From Poriferisodalis sp965237655 (GTDB lineage: Bacteria > Actinomycetota > Acidimicrobiia > Acidimicrobiales > Poriferisodalaceae): a stretch of DNA of 64,000 nucleotides. Positions 1 through 8,760 of this stretch are shown here, in pieces. The notes below the pieces were generated by a model, which saw only the letters and a list, made by a program, of their open reading frames with translations, had not been told where the DNA came from and did no database searches. Each line of letters opens with the position of its first letter. Position 1 is the first letter of the stretch. The stretch is from NCBI RefSeq assembly GCF_965237655.1, contig NZ_CBDEGB010000002.1:1674001-1738000 (forward strand), read 5' to 3'. Position numbers and translations under genes: made by a program.

Positions 1-1
1 A

Positions 2-1315
2 CAGTTCACGATCGGGGCGCTCGACAGCATCTGGCTGCCCGCTGCATACGAGCCGGTCGCCTTTGACGGTCCCGAGGCGCTATACGACCCCGAGTCCGGC
101 ACCCTGGTCACCGAGCACAGCAGCGTGCTCGAGCCGGGGTTGACCTACACCGTCAGCTCGAACGTCGACATTCCATCAGTTGCAGGGCTCGTGGCTGCAA
201 GCGGCGACGTTCCGCCCGACATTGCAGAGAATTACCTGGCCCTGCCCGAAGGTTTCAACCAACGTGTGGCAGACCTCGCTGCTGACGTCACGGCGGATGC
301 CACGGGCCCCTACGCAAAGGCCCTGGTTCTGCAGAATTTCTTCCTCGAGAACTTCGTATATGCGTTGAGGGTGCCAAGCGGGCATGACACCGATCGCATG
401 GAGCAATTCTTGTTCTCCGAGCGGCGCGGCTATTGCGAGCAGTTCGCCGGCACCTACGCGGCGATGGCCCGGGCGATCGGGTTGCCTTCGCGTGTTGCCG
501 TGGGCTTCACCCCAGGGGAATTGGTCGAAGGCGAATACGTGGTCAGGGGCGAGCATTACCACGCGTGGCCCGAGATCTGGATTGGTGGCCGCTGGGTGTA
601 CTTCGAGCCGACTCCAGGGCGGGGCGCCCCTGGGGCAGTCGTCTACACAGGAGTGCTTGCCCAGCAAGTCGTGCCCGGAGATCCGACCGCAGCGGGCGAG
701 GAAGGCTCAGGCTTCATCGGTGCGCTGGGTCTCGAAGACCTCGAGGGACTGTCGGGCGACCTCGAAGGCTTCGTGGACGTGCTCGACTTCGAAGGCTCGG
801 CAGCGCCTACCGGGAGTTGGTCGGAGTGGCTCGTCGTTCCCTTCTATGCGGTGCTGGCGGTCGGCGTGCTGTGGCTCATCACGGTGCCGTCGGCTGTACG
901 AATCCGCCGAGCGCTGCACCATCGCCGCGCACGTCACGATGCGCGCGCTGCGGTCGGCGCTGCCTGGGACGACGTCGCAGAGACACTCTTCAGCCTCGGC
1001 ATCGACCAGCGAGCCACCGAGACGCATACCGAATTCGCCGGTCGTGTCGACCACCGGCTGCGGATCGATTCAGGCGAGCTGTACTCACTGGCCATTGCTA
1101 CCCAGGAGGCCGCCTACGCGGCGGAGCCTCCGTCACCGCAGACCGTCGTGGGGGCGAGGCTGAACGCTCATCACCTCGAAATGCGTATCCGATCTGCGCG
1201 CAGCAGGTGGGATCGCATCGGCACCGCGTGCCGTCCTGCTGCCCTGGTGGCAGGACCTCGCTCGCGCCGCCGCGACCGCGCATACCTCAACGGCGCGGAA
1301 GTGGGCAGCCACTGA
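2..1315 (+). CDS. TgpA-like transglutaminase membrane protein, 3' part
   Basis: The reading frame is open from base 2, so the gene starts before the window and only its C-terminal part is present. It contains a transglutaminase-like core with the expected triad order: Cys in GYCEQFA (codon at 434), His in YHAWPE (codon at 560) and an acidic residue in YFEPTPG (codon at 605), where family members more often have Asp. A hydrophobic helix follows at about 826-890, then a cytoplasmic tail like the DUF4129 domain that ends these proteins. Full-length relatives have several N-terminal membrane helices and an extracytoplasmic protease or transglutaminase-like domain. Relatives often sit beside a MoxR ATPase and a DUF58 gene, which would lie upstream of the window. 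It converges on the DUF3040 gene. The fold is well supported; the substrate is unknown. Confidence 0.85.
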   Translation, partial: QFTIGALDSIWLPAAYEPVAFDGPEALYDPESGTLVTEHSSVLEPGLTYTVSSNVDIPSVAGLVAASGDVPPDIAENYLALPEGFNQRVADLAADVTADATGPYAKALVLQNFFLENFVYALRVPSGHDTDRMEQFLFSERRGYCEQFAGTYAAMARAIGLPSRVAVGFTPGELVEGEYVVRGEHYHAWPEIWIGGRWVYFEPTPGRGAPGAVVYTGVLAQQVVPGDPTAAGEEGSGFIGALGLEDLEGLSGDLEGFVDVLDFEGSAAPTGSWSEWLVVPFYAVLAVGVLWLITVPSAVRIRRALHHRRARHDARAAVGAAWDDVAETLFSLGIDQRATETHTEFAGRVDHRLRIDSGELYSLAIATQEAAYAAEPPSPQTVVGARLNAHHLEMRIRSARSRWDRIGTACRPAALVAGPRSRRRDRAYLNGAEVGSH

Positions 1316-1358
1316 CGGCACGCGCGGTCTCAGCGCGGCAGCGTTGGTCGAAGGTGGT

Positions 1359-1736
1359 CTAGCTGGGGTCGTTGCGGAAGCGGCGCCGCATGCGGTCGCC
1401 GAATGAGTCGGCGCTGTTCGGTCGAGAGCGCTTCGCGATGGAATCCGAGACTTTCTCGAGACCCAGCTTGCCCATCTTGCGAACGTTGCGCTCGATCACG
1501 ACGGCGCTCGCGAACACCACCAGAAACGCAACAAACGACAACGCGAAATGGATTTGCAGACCCAAGCCGATGCCGACCAAGCCCAAGACTCCGCCGAGCA
1601 CTGCCCATCGGATGTTGCGCAGGGCATGGCGGGTCAGCGTTGTCTCCGAGACCTCCCGCGCGAATTCCGGGTCGGTGTCGTAGAATTCCTTCTCAATCTC
1701 GAGGAGGATGCGTTGTTCGTCGTCTGAAAGCGGCAC
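1359..1736 (-). CDS. DUF3040 family membrane protein
   Basis: A protein of 125 residues starting at a GTG (1736) with VPLSDDEQRILLEIEKEF, the typical beginning of actinobacterial DUF3040 proteins, where a helix of acidic residues precedes two membrane segments. Here the two adjacent hydrophobic segments lie at about residues 45-85, followed by a basic C-terminal tail. The frame stays open upstream to 1805, but that extra stretch is not protein-like and the family start argues for 1736. It is convergent with the transglutaminase gene and lies just downstream of dinB on the same strand. DUF3040 genes often lie near cell-division genes, but nothing here fixes a function. Confidence 0.8.
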   Translation of the reverse strand: MPLSDDEQRILLEIEKEFYDTDPEFAREVSETTLTRHALRNIRWAVLGGVLGLVGIGLGLQIHFALSFVAFLVVFASAVVIERNVRKMGKLGLEKVSDSIAKRSRPNSADSFGDRMRRRFRNDPS

Positions 1737-1853
1737 GCACAGACTCCAAATGCTGTATTGCCTATGTTGCTGCCAGTGTAGGACCGCGCTCAGTGCTACT
1801 GCCACGCACCCCTGTTGCGCTGCGCCTGTAGCGCGAAGTGCACAGCGACGTCT

Positions 1854-3278
1854 TCAGCGGCCCCATCGGCGTTCGCCTGGCACACCGTCGCGCAGGGCCG
1901 CCGAGCCGTGAGCGATCACAGCTCGGCCGAATCGGCCGCGAATGGCATCGAGAGCTTCGGCCAGCTTGCGATCGAGTTCGGAATCACCAGTCGGGCCGTG
2001 GTGCGCATCGCCGCCGGGCCCACTCTCACCATCTGGAGGCAGACCCAAATCGAATGCAAGCTGGCACGGCTCTGGCGACTCTGCCAGGTTTTCCCCCCGA
2101 AGTCCCACCCCGGCCACCGATTCGGCCGATGCCGTCTCGGACAGATTCGACACTCCGACCCCCAGCAGGCGGATCCCCCCGCTGGTGTCCAGTGTGCCGA
2201 CCAGCCGGTGCGCCACGTGGGCGAGCGTCCGGCCAGTCTGGAACGGCTCTGGGAGCGTGTGAGCCCGCGTTTGCATCGCAAAGTCGGGATGCCTGATCTT
2301 GACCGTCACCGTCTGCCCGGACAGCCCGTTGGCCCGGAGTCGAGATGCGACGGCATCGGCGAGGCGAACCGTTTCGCCCCGTATGAGATCGGGATCGTCG
2401 AGGTCGGTCTCGAATGTTTCCTCGTGGCTGACTGAACGCGGGATCCCGCCTGGGTGCACAGGCCGGTCGTCGATTCCCTGTGCCAGCGCGGCGAGGTGCG
2501 CGCCGTGGGCAGCGCCCACGGCCGCGACGAGCTGCTCCACCGACTTGTCCGCCAAGTCGCCGACCGTGAACGCGTCGATCTCGTTGAGCCGTCTGAGCGT
2601 CACCGGGCCCACGCCCCAGAGCGCCTCCACACGGTGAGCCCACAGGAAATCCAGCTGTTCGGCAACACCGACCACTCGAACGCCGAGTCCCGGCTCCGGT
2701 CCGGTCGATCGCACGGTCGGTTTCGCCGCAACCGAGGCAAGCTTCGCCAAGGTCTTGTTGGACGCGACGCCGACAGAGCAGTCGAGTCCCACGGCTTCGC
2801 GTACGGCATCGCGGAGAAGCCACGCAATCTCCCGAGATGTGCCGAATAGCCGGTGAGCTCCGGAGACATCCAGAAAAGCCTCGTCCAGCGCTATCGGTTC
2901 CACGTGGGGTGTGATCGATTCGAAGACCTCTGCGATGGCCGACGAGGCCTCGATGTAGCCGGAGAAGTCAGAAGTGACGACGACGGCGGTGGGGCAAAGA
3001 CGGCGCGCCTGGGCGGTCGGCATAGCGGCGTGCACGCCCGACACGCGCGCTTCATAGCTGGCCGAGGCCACGACGCCGCGCCTGCCGGATCCTCCGACGA
3101 TCACCGGGCGTCGGTTCAGTGACGGGTCACGGTTGCGTTCGACCTCCACGTAGAACGCGTCCATATCGACATGCAGGATCGGAAGCTCGTCGGAATCCGA
3201 CCCACCGGGGAGGTCATGGCGCGCTCGACTCATGGACTGCGCAATCGGACTGATCTGGACGAGTTCGCCTTCGGGCAC
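1854..3278 (-). CDS. dinB: DNA polymerase IV (Y-family)
   Basis: Translesion DNA polymerase of about 460-474 residues. Both catalytic carboxylate motifs are visible: VDMDAFYVEVE near residue 39 and ALDEAFLDVSG near residue 135. The fingers region YEARVSGVHAAMPTAQARR and the helix-hairpin-helix stretch WGVGPVTLRRLNEID also fit. The C-terminal little-finger domain follows, then a polar tail of about 90 residues that is longer than in E. coli and lacks a clear clamp-binding motif to my eye. The start is GTG 3278, with GGGGA a few bases upstream, or ATG 3233. The gene precedes the DUF3040 gene by about 115 bases on the same strand. No LexA box was recognised upstream. Confidence 0.93.
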   Translation of the reverse strand: MPEGELVQISPIAQSMSRARHDLPGGSDSDELPILHVDMDAFYVEVERNRDPSLNRRPVIVGGSGRRGVVASASYEARVSGVHAAMPTAQARRLCPTAVVVTSDFSGYIEASSAIAEVFESITPHVEPIALDEAFLDVSGAHRLFGTSREIAWLLRDAVREAVGLDCSVGVASNKTLAKLASVAAKPTVRSTGPEPGLGVRVVGVAEQLDFLWAHRVEALWGVGPVTLRRLNEIDAFTVGDLADKSVEQLVAAVGAAHGAHLAALAQGIDDRPVHPGGIPRSVSHEETFETDLDDPDLIRGETVRLADAVASRLRANGLSGQTVTVKIRHPDFAMQTRAHTLPEPFQTGRTLAHVAHRLVGTLDTSGGIRLLGVGVSNLSETASAESVAGVGLRGENLAESPEPCQLAFDLGLPPDGESGPGGDAHHGPTGDSELDRKLAEALDAIRGRFGRAVIAHGSAALRDGVPGERRWGR

Positions 3279-3304
3279 CGATCCCCAAGTCGCATCGGCC
3301 GCTC

Positions 3305-3811
3305 TTAGGGCGTCGTGGGCGCTACCACCAGACCGGTCCGGTGGTCGCCAGTCACGGAGTACCGGAACTCATGGCCTCGTGGAGCACCTCCGTCCAGGTA
3401 GGCCAGCAGCGGCTCAGCCATCCAGGCGTACTGACCGCTGAGCAGTTCTTCGACTTCACCGACTTGTACCCATCGGGCATCGAACACGATGCCGTCGGGA
3501 TCCGCGACATCCAGTTCGCCGCTCCACTGCTGAGCCTCGTGAACCTCCACCTTCAGTATCCAACCAGGTCCATCTCGACCATCCGCTTCGACGGTGTACA
3601 GCGGGCCATCCCAGGCCGAGACCTGCAAGCCAGTTTCTTCTGCGACCTCACGGGTCAGCGCTCCGAGCACCGTCTCACCCGGATCCACCACCCCGCCCGG
3701 CGTGCTCCAGTCGGTGCTGCCATTGCGCCGCCGGTTGTTGACCATGAGCACCGCGCCGTCCCGCGCGAGGATCCCCCCGGCAACTGCCCATCGGTGCATA
3801 TCGGTCGGCAC
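3305..3811 (-). CDS. Nudix hydrolase
   Basis: A 168-residue single-domain protein with a full Nudix box: GGVVDPGETVLGALTREV followed by AEETGL, matching GX5EX7REUXEEXGU, so the metal-binding glutamates are intact. Nudix enzymes hydrolyse nucleoside diphosphates linked to another group; the C-terminal half offers no further clue, so the substrate is unknown. The start is GTG 3811, with an ATG four codons in as an alternative. It lies 26 bases upstream of dinB on the same strand and may be co-transcribed with it, which would suit a nucleotide-pool cleansing role, but that is inference. Confidence 0.88.
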   Translation of the reverse strand: MPTDMHRWAVAGGILARDGAVLMVNNRRRNGSTDWSTPGGVVDPGETVLGALTREVAEETGLQVSAWDGPLYTVEADGRDGPGWILKVEVHEAQQWSGELDVADPDGIVFDARWVQVGEVEELLSGQYAWMAEPLLAYLDGGAPRGHEFRYSVTGDHRTGLVVAPTTP

Positions 3812-3929
3812 TCAGGAAGTCTGCCACGGAGGTGTTGACTGCCGGGTGGTCTGGGTTGCATCTGGCGGTTCGTTGTCTTGGGGGCAGACCGTCTCAGGGG
3901 TGACAGCCCGTCACGTGCGTGGCCGTACC

Positions 3930-4379
3930 ATGGCACGGGTGAGCACGCAGGGCGACAACGAGCGGCACAGTCGTGCAAGTACGCCGGTCACCGCAATGGG
4001 TGCCGACGATGCTCTGCTTACTGCGGCGCCGACCGCTCTGCCGTCGGTGCTGGCCCGGGCTGTCGCCTTCGGTGCGATCGTCATTGCCGCAGTGTGCGGA
4101 GGCCTCGCGGGCTATGCGACGAGCATCCTTCAGTGCGCTGAGGGGTGCATCGGCCCGACGCTTGGCGGTTCAGCCATCGGTGCAGCCATCGGTGCTCTGG
4201 CGGCTGCAGCAGGAGTCGCTGCACTCGCGGCTCTGGTGCTGCGCTCGATGAGCGAATGGGCTGACCAAGCCCCAGCACGGCGCCGCCAGCACAGCTCAGC
4301 GAGGCTCCGCCGGCACGGTTCGCGAACGCGGCGGGGTCCACGCGACGCGCAGTCCGACGACAAGGCGGTACGGCATTGA
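3930..4379 (+). CDS. Small membrane protein ahead of mtrA
   Basis: An unrecognised 149-residue protein. It has a polar N-terminus, two hydrophobic segments (about residues 40-65, and an Ala/Gly-rich one at about 78-105) and a strongly basic tail rich in Arg and His. The start ATG at 3930 is chosen because the upstream part of the open frame is antisense to the Nudix gene; a GTG three codons in is possible. Its stop TGA (4377-4379) overlaps the TTG start of mtrA at 4376, so the two are probably translationally coupled and it may be the first gene of the mtrA-mtrB operon. Two Cys residues lie between the helices (LQCAEGC). Function unknown. Confidence 0.6.
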   Translation: MARVSTQGDNERHSRASTPVTAMGADDALLTAAPTALPSVLARAVAFGAIVIAAVCGGLAGYATSILQCAEGCIGPTLGGSAIGAAIGALAAAAGVAALAALVLRSMSEWADQAPARRRQHSSARLRRHGSRTRRGPRDAQSDDKAVRH

Positions 4380-5056
4380 CGACCAACGTTCTCGCAGTCG
4401 AAGACGACGAACGGATCCGGACGGCGCTGCGCCTTGCACTTGAGGACGAGGGCTGGCGAGTCAGCGAGGCAGAGTCCTGCGAGGAGGCCTTGGAGCGCTT
4501 TACGCCCGACGGCACTGACGTCGTGCTTGTCGACATCATGCTGCCCGGTCTCGACGGGTTCGAGCTGTGCCGGGCCATCCGACGGATCAGTCATGTGCCG
4601 ATCATCATGGTCACAGCCCGCGATGACACCCATGACGTCGTAGCCGGGCTCGAGGCGGGCGCGGACGACTATCTCACGAAGCCTTTCGCTCCCAAAGAGC
4701 TGTCTGCGCGCATCAGAGCCCTGTTGCGGCGAAGCCGGACCGTGGACGGCAACGGACTGCCCCGAACTGTCGGCGATCTCGAGATCTATCCCGACGAGGG
4801 TGTGGTCCGCAAGGGCGGTGAAGAGTTGCACCTGACCAAGACCGAATTTCGCCTGCTCTGCGAGCTGTCGGACAATCCCGGCAAAGTGATGAGCCGCGAG
4901 CAGCTGCTTGAGCGAGTCTGGGGGTACGACTACTTCGGGGACGGCCGTCTCGTCGACGTGCACGTGCGCAGGCTGCGCCTCAAGATTGAGGATGACCCGG
5001 CCAACCCCCGTTACGTAGCGACAGCACGCGGCATGGGCTACAAGCTGCGAGCCTGA
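4376..5056 (+). CDS. mtrA: MtrA-like response regulator
   Basis: An OmpR/PhoB-class response regulator of 226 residues. The receiver domain has the acidic pair EDD at residues 9-11, the phosphoacceptor Asp53 in VLVDIMLPG, and the conserved Lys in YLTKPFAP. The C-terminal winged helix contains LTKTEFRLL and ends in RGMGYKL. It starts at TTG, overlapping the stop of the gene before it. The next gene is a histidine kinase, and the gene after that a GerMN lipoprotein, the same order as mtrA-mtrB-lpqB in mycobacteria. In those, MtrA controls cell division and cell-wall genes; that role is inferred here from synteny. Confidence 0.9.
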   Translation: MTTNVLAVEDDERIRTALRLALEDEGWRVSEAESCEEALERFTPDGTDVVLVDIMLPGLDGFELCRAIRRISHVPIIMVTARDDTHDVVAGLEAGADDYLTKPFAPKELSARIRALLRRSRTVDGNGLPRTVGDLEIYPDEGVVRKGGEELHLTKTEFRLLCELSDNPGKVMSREQLLERVWGYDYFGDGRLVDVHVRRLRLKIEDDPANPRYVATARGMGYKLRA

Positions 5057-5057
5057 C

Positions 5058-5168
5058 ATGAGGCCTCGCTGGCCGCGCCCGCTGCGCCGGCTGCTGTGTC
5101 GAATGGCGGCAGCCGATCGCAGGCGAGAACCATGAGGCCTCGCTGGCCGCGCCCGCTGCGCCGGCTGC
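5058..5168 (+). repeat. Direct duplication of the mtrB start region
   Basis: The 37 bases at 5058-5094 are repeated without mismatch at 5132-5168, a shift of 74 bases, which is not a multiple of three. Both copies begin with the ATG and following codons of mtrB (MRPRWPRPLRRL). The first ATG lies one base after the mtrA stop and opens a 25-codon reading frame whose TGA (5133-5135) overlaps the second ATG at 5132. The result looks like a short leader ORF feeding ribosomes to the real mtrB start. See the finding for interpretation. Confidence 0.9.
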
Positions 5169-6562
5169 CGCTTCGCGCCCGCGTCGTCGGTGCCTTCACG
5201 CTCGGTGCGATGCTGGCGGCGTTCTTGCTCGTCGTGATGACGTACAGCCTCTCCCGGGGTTCGATGCTGGGTCTGCGCCACGATTCCTCCGAGGGCCAGT
5301 TCTTCGCCAACGCGACGCAGGTGCAGAGTTCGCTGCGTGCGGAGAGTCCCGACTTCGCCGTGTTGCTCGAGTCGCTGCCAAGTCTCAGCGGCAGCCGTTC
5401 CATCGTCCGCACCGGACCGGATACCTGGCGATCCCCATCGCTCGTTCCCAACGATCTTCCCGACGAGTTGGTGGCTGCGGTGGAGCGATCCGACCAGGCC
5501 CACGCGATGCGGTACCGGCTCGACGGCGTCCCGCAGCTCGCGCTCGGTCTGCGGTTGCGTCCCTCGGCGGTTTCCCAGCTCAGCGAGACGCTGTATTTCG
5601 AAGTTGTCCCGCTCTCGGAGATCGAGGCCACCCTCGCAAGCCTGCGCCTCATCCTGGGTGTCGGAGCAGCGCTCGTAGTTCTGATCGGCGTGGCAGTTGG
5701 GGCATGGGCTGGCGGGCGGCTGCTGCGACCGCTTGCGACCGTCTCCGACGCTGCGAATTCGATTGCTCACGGCCGTTTCGACACACGCGTCGAGCGCAGC
5801 GACGATCCCGACCTCGCCGTGATCGTGGAGTCGTTCAACGACATGGCCGATGCCATGGAGCGCCGCATCGCTCGTGATGCCCGATTCGCATCCGATGTGA
5901 GCCACGAGCTGAGATCACCCTTGCAGACGCTGCGAAGTTCGATCGACTACCTGAACGGACATCGCGACGAGCTGTCGGCGCAGGGAGCCACGGCGCTCGA
6001 TCTGCTCGCTTCAGAAGTTGACAGGTTCCAGCAGCTGGTGCAGGACCTCTTGGAGATCTCCCGGCCCGATGCCGAAGGATCGGTCTTCGAACGAGGGCTC
6101 GTCAACGTCACCGAATTGGTACAGCATCGTGTCGGCGAGCACCGTTCCGGCGAGCTCGGCCCGGAGGTGGAGCTCGCCATCAGCCCCGCCGCAACAGATG
6201 CAGTCGTGATCGGCGACAAGCGAGGTCTCGCACAGGTCTTCGACAACTTGCTGCGCAATGCCGAGAAGCACGGTGGCGGTGTCACCAGAGTGGAAATCTC
6301 CCGGCCGGGTTACTCCGTGCGGGTTGCCGTGGAGGACGACGGTCCAGGTGTCGCGCCCTCGGAGCGCGAATTGGTCTTTGAACGCTTCACCCGCGGCACC
6401 GCGGCGCGCAAGCGAGGCGCCGGCACCGGCGCGGGTCTCGGGCTGGCGCTGGTGTACGAGCACACCCGGCGCCATGGCGGCTCAGTGCACGTCGAATCCC
6501 GCGTCGACGGCCAGCGTGGTGCACGTTTCGTCGTCGAGCTGCCGATTGCGGGGCACCGGTGA
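5132..6562 (+). CDS. mtrB: MtrB-like sensor histidine kinase
   Basis: Membrane sensor kinase, 476 residues from ATG 5132. Order: basic N-terminus, first membrane helix at about residues 18-40, an extracytoplasmic sensor region of about 130 residues, a second helix near 170-195, HAMP linker, dimerisation/phosphoacceptor box SHELRSPL with His258, then N box NLLRNAEKHGG, G1 DDGPGV and G2 GAGLGLAL. All catalytic boxes are intact. A GTG at 5096 would add 12 residues, but the repeated start at 5058 and the stop/start overlap favour 5132. It is the expected partner of MtrA and overlaps the next gene by 4 bases (GTGA). Confidence 0.9.
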   Translation: MRPRWPRPLRRLPLRARVVGAFTLGAMLAAFLLVVMTYSLSRGSMLGLRHDSSEGQFFANATQVQSSLRAESPDFAVLLESLPSLSGSRSIVRTGPDTWRSPSLVPNDLPDELVAAVERSDQAHAMRYRLDGVPQLALGLRLRPSAVSQLSETLYFEVVPLSEIEATLASLRLILGVGAALVVLIGVAVGAWAGGRLLRPLATVSDAANSIAHGRFDTRVERSDDPDLAVIVESFNDMADAMERRIARDARFASDVSHELRSPLQTLRSSIDYLNGHRDELSAQGATALDLLASEVDRFQQLVQDLLEISRPDAEGSVFERGLVNVTELVQHRVGEHRSGELGPEVELAISPAATDAVVIGDKRGLAQVFDNLLRNAEKHGGGVTRVEISRPGYSVRVAVEDDGPGVAPSERELVFERFTRGTAARKRGAGTGAGLGLALVYEHTRRHGGSVHVESRVDGQRGARFVVELPIAGHR

Positions 6563-7203
6563 GATGTCCGAAAGGCGCACTGAGGTGCCTGGGTGTGTCC
6601 CTGGGATGTGTCATCGCGCTGGCGGGTTGCGGCCTGCCGACCGACGAGACCCCGAGGGGTGTCGATGTGCCAGCGGGTGTCTTCCCCGAGCGTGATGCCC
6701 AGCCGGTCGTGGGTGCGGCGGCCGAAACCCCCACGACATCGCTGCATGCGGTGTATTTCCTGCGCGACGGTCTTCTGGTGGAGCTGCAGCGGCCGCTCGC
6801 CGCACCTGTCTTTCTCGATGCGCCGCTCAACAATCTGCTGGCCGGCCCGACGCCGACTGAAGCCGAGAACGGCCTCGAATCCGCAATCCCAGCAGGCACC
6901 GAAGTGGTGGACGTGCAGCTGCTGCGCAACAACGTCGTGTCGATCCACCTCAATGAGGTGTTCTTCGAGGTGGAAGGTGCACAGCGAGTCCGCGCCGTGG
7001 CACAGCTTGTGTTCACCGCTTCCGCGCTGGCACGTGACAGTCAGGGCGTGCTGTTCTACCTCGACGGCGTGCCACAGTCACTGCCCGACGGAGCGGGGAC
7101 CATCGCCCAGGTACAAGCTGGTCAGCTGCCGCGTGTGCTGCAGGTCGAGGACTTCAGCGAATTGATGCCGCTCACTCCGCTGCGTGCTGTCTCGAGGGCT
7201 TGA
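6559..7203 (+). CDS. GerMN-domain lipoprotein, short LpqB-like
   Basis: A 214-residue predicted lipoprotein. The GTG start overlaps the mtrB stop. A signal peptide ends in a lipobox LAGC, giving a lipid-anchored Cys around residue 24. The mature part holds one GerMN-type domain (core around VYFLRDGLLVELQRPL to LVFTASAL). Its place after mtrA-mtrB corresponds to LpqB, which in mycobacteria and streptomycetes modulates MtrB. Those proteins are roughly 550-600 residues with an additional C-terminal beta-propeller-like region that is absent here. Whether the short form still modulates the kinase is unknown. It ends 9 bases from the convergent trkH gene. Confidence 0.82.
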   Translation: MRCPKGALRCLGVSLGCVIALAGCGLPTDETPRGVDVPAGVFPERDAQPVVGAAAETPTTSLHAVYFLRDGLLVELQRPLAAPVFLDAPLNNLLAGPTPTEAENGLESAIPAGTEVVDVQLLRNNVVSIHLNEVFFEVEGAQRVRAVAQLVFTASALARDSQGVLFYLDGVPQSLPDGAGTIAQVQAGQLPRVLQVEDFSELMPLTPLRAVSRA

Positions 7204-7212
7204 CGGCGGGGT

Positions 7213-8760
7213 TCAGCTGAGGCGCCGGTGCATACGCCGGGATCCCCGATGAACGGCCAGACGTCCGTAGTGAGCGCGCGTGCCGGCACGCATTGCTGCG
7301 ACGAACATCAGCATGGTCGGGAAGACTTCAAGCCGACCGAACAGCATGAGCGCCATCAGCACTGGTCGTGCCTGGCGTGGAAACTCGAGCGCGGTCGCGG
7401 TCGGACCCGCCTCCCCCAGTGCCGGGCCGGCATTCCCGATCGCCGAGACGGCGCCCGAGAAGCCAGTCTCAAGATCGGCCCCGAGGGCCGTCATCATCAT
7501 CCCGCCGACAACGATCAAGCCCAGGTACAGCAGCACGAATCCCAGTGCGCGGGCAGCCACTTCCTCGGCCACGGTCATGTCGCCAATCCGCATCGACAGG
7601 ACCGCTCGCGGATGGCGTGCCCGGATCACTTCGCGAACTGCGTAGCGGGCGATCACCTGCAAGCGCAGGACCTTCATGCCGCCCGCTGTCGAGCCGGTCA
7701 TTCCCCCGACCAGCATCAGCACGAGCAGCACCATCTGGGCTGATGGCGTCCAGAAGGTCTCATGGGTGTAATCGGTCGTGCCATAGCCGGTGGTCGTCCC
7801 CAGCGAAGCCGCGTAGAAGATCGCCTCCCGAACGTTCGCGCCCAGGCTGAGCTTGGGCGCGTTCAGGATCACCAAGGCGATCGCAGCTCCGCCCAGCATG
7901 CCTAGGTACCAACGCAGCTCCGAGTAGCCGCGCAGCATCGATCTGGTCCGCATGATGGTGTGCCAGTGGAGCGAGAAGTTCGCGGCGCAGATGATCATGC
8001 CCACGATCAGCACGAGCTCGATCGCCAGCGAGTCGAAGTAGGCGATCGATGCCGAATGAGTCGAATAGCCGCCGGTGGCCACTGTGGTGAAGGCGTGTGC
8101 GACTGCGTCGAACAGGCTCATCCCGGCTATCAACAAGCCGACGGCAACTGCCAGCGTCAGTCCTCCATAGAGCAGCCACAACCGGCGGGCGGTGGCTGCA
8201 ATGCGCGGTGTGAAGCGGTCTGCGGTGGGTCCAGGCGCCTCATTGGCGATGAGCTCCAACCCGCCGACCTTCAGAGCCGGCAGAACGCCGACCGCCAGCA
8301 CGATCAGGCCCATGCCGCCGAACCACTGGATCATGCTGCGGAAGAAGAGAATTCCGTGGGACACACCGTCGATGTCATCGAGGATCGTGGCTCCAGTGCA
8401 GGTGAAGCCCGAGATGGATTCGAAGAGCGCGTCGTCGAACCGGCGCCAACCGATCACGCCGCTGAACAGGAACGGCAATGCTCCCGCCACCGATACCGCC
8501 AGCCACGCCCACGCCACCGACGCGAATGCCAGCGGGGAATCCGGTCGCTCCGAGGCCTTCGCGCTGGCCATCATGGTGCTGCCCACGCCGGCGGTCACCG
8601 CTGCGGCGACCAGCAGCGCCAGCGTGCCTCCCCCGCCGTCGAAGAAGGCGACGCCAGCTGAGATCACCATGCCAGTGGCGACGAACACCAGCGCCGCCCC
8701 GCTCACTCGCACGGGAGTGGACTCGATGCGCCCTCCGAACAACGCGACTCCGGCGTTCAT
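7213..8760 (-). CDS. trkH: TrkH-type K+ transporter subunit, second copy
   Basis: Integral membrane protein of 515 residues with the four pore-loop repeats of the Trk/Ktr/HKT family: GFTCTGATI, TTVATGGYST, SLGTTTGYGTTDY and SAIGNAGPALG. The filter glycines all look present, so it should form a K+ path by itself or in a dimer. It is the last gene of a trkA-trkH-trkH operon; its ATG at 8760 overlaps the stop of the other trkH (ATGA). The C-terminus is basic. TrkH channels work as dimers gated by a TrkA ring, and TrkA is encoded two genes upstream. Confidence 0.9.
   Translation of the reverse strand: MNAGVALFGGRIESTPVRVSGAALVFVATGMVISAGVAFFDGGGGTLALLVAAAVTAGVGSTMMASAKASERPDSPLAFASVAWAWLAVSVAGALPFLFSGVIGWRRFDDALFESISGFTCTGATILDDIDGVSHGILFFRSMIQWFGGMGLIVLAVGVLPALKVGGLELIANEAPGPTADRFTPRIAATARRLWLLYGGLTLAVAVGLLIAGMSLFDAVAHAFTTVATGGYSTHSASIAYFDSLAIELVLIVGMIICAANFSLHWHTIMRTRSMLRGYSELRWYLGMLGGAAIALVILNAPKLSLGANVREAIFYAASLGTTTGYGTTDYTHETFWTPSAQMVLLVLMLVGGMTGSTAGGMKVLRLQVIARYAVREVIRARHPRAVLSMRIGDMTVAEEVAARALGFVLLYLGLIVVGGMMMTALGADLETGFSGAVSAIGNAGPALGEAGPTATALEFPRQARPVLMALMLFGRLEVFPTMLMFVAAMRAGTRAHYGRLAVHRGSRRMHRRLS

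Noticed and set aside
4130..5905. Long minus-strand open frame of 591 codons opposite mtrA and mtrB
   Set aside because: It is antisense to two well recognised genes, rich in His, Arg and Gln, and matches no family; a by-product of high GC content.
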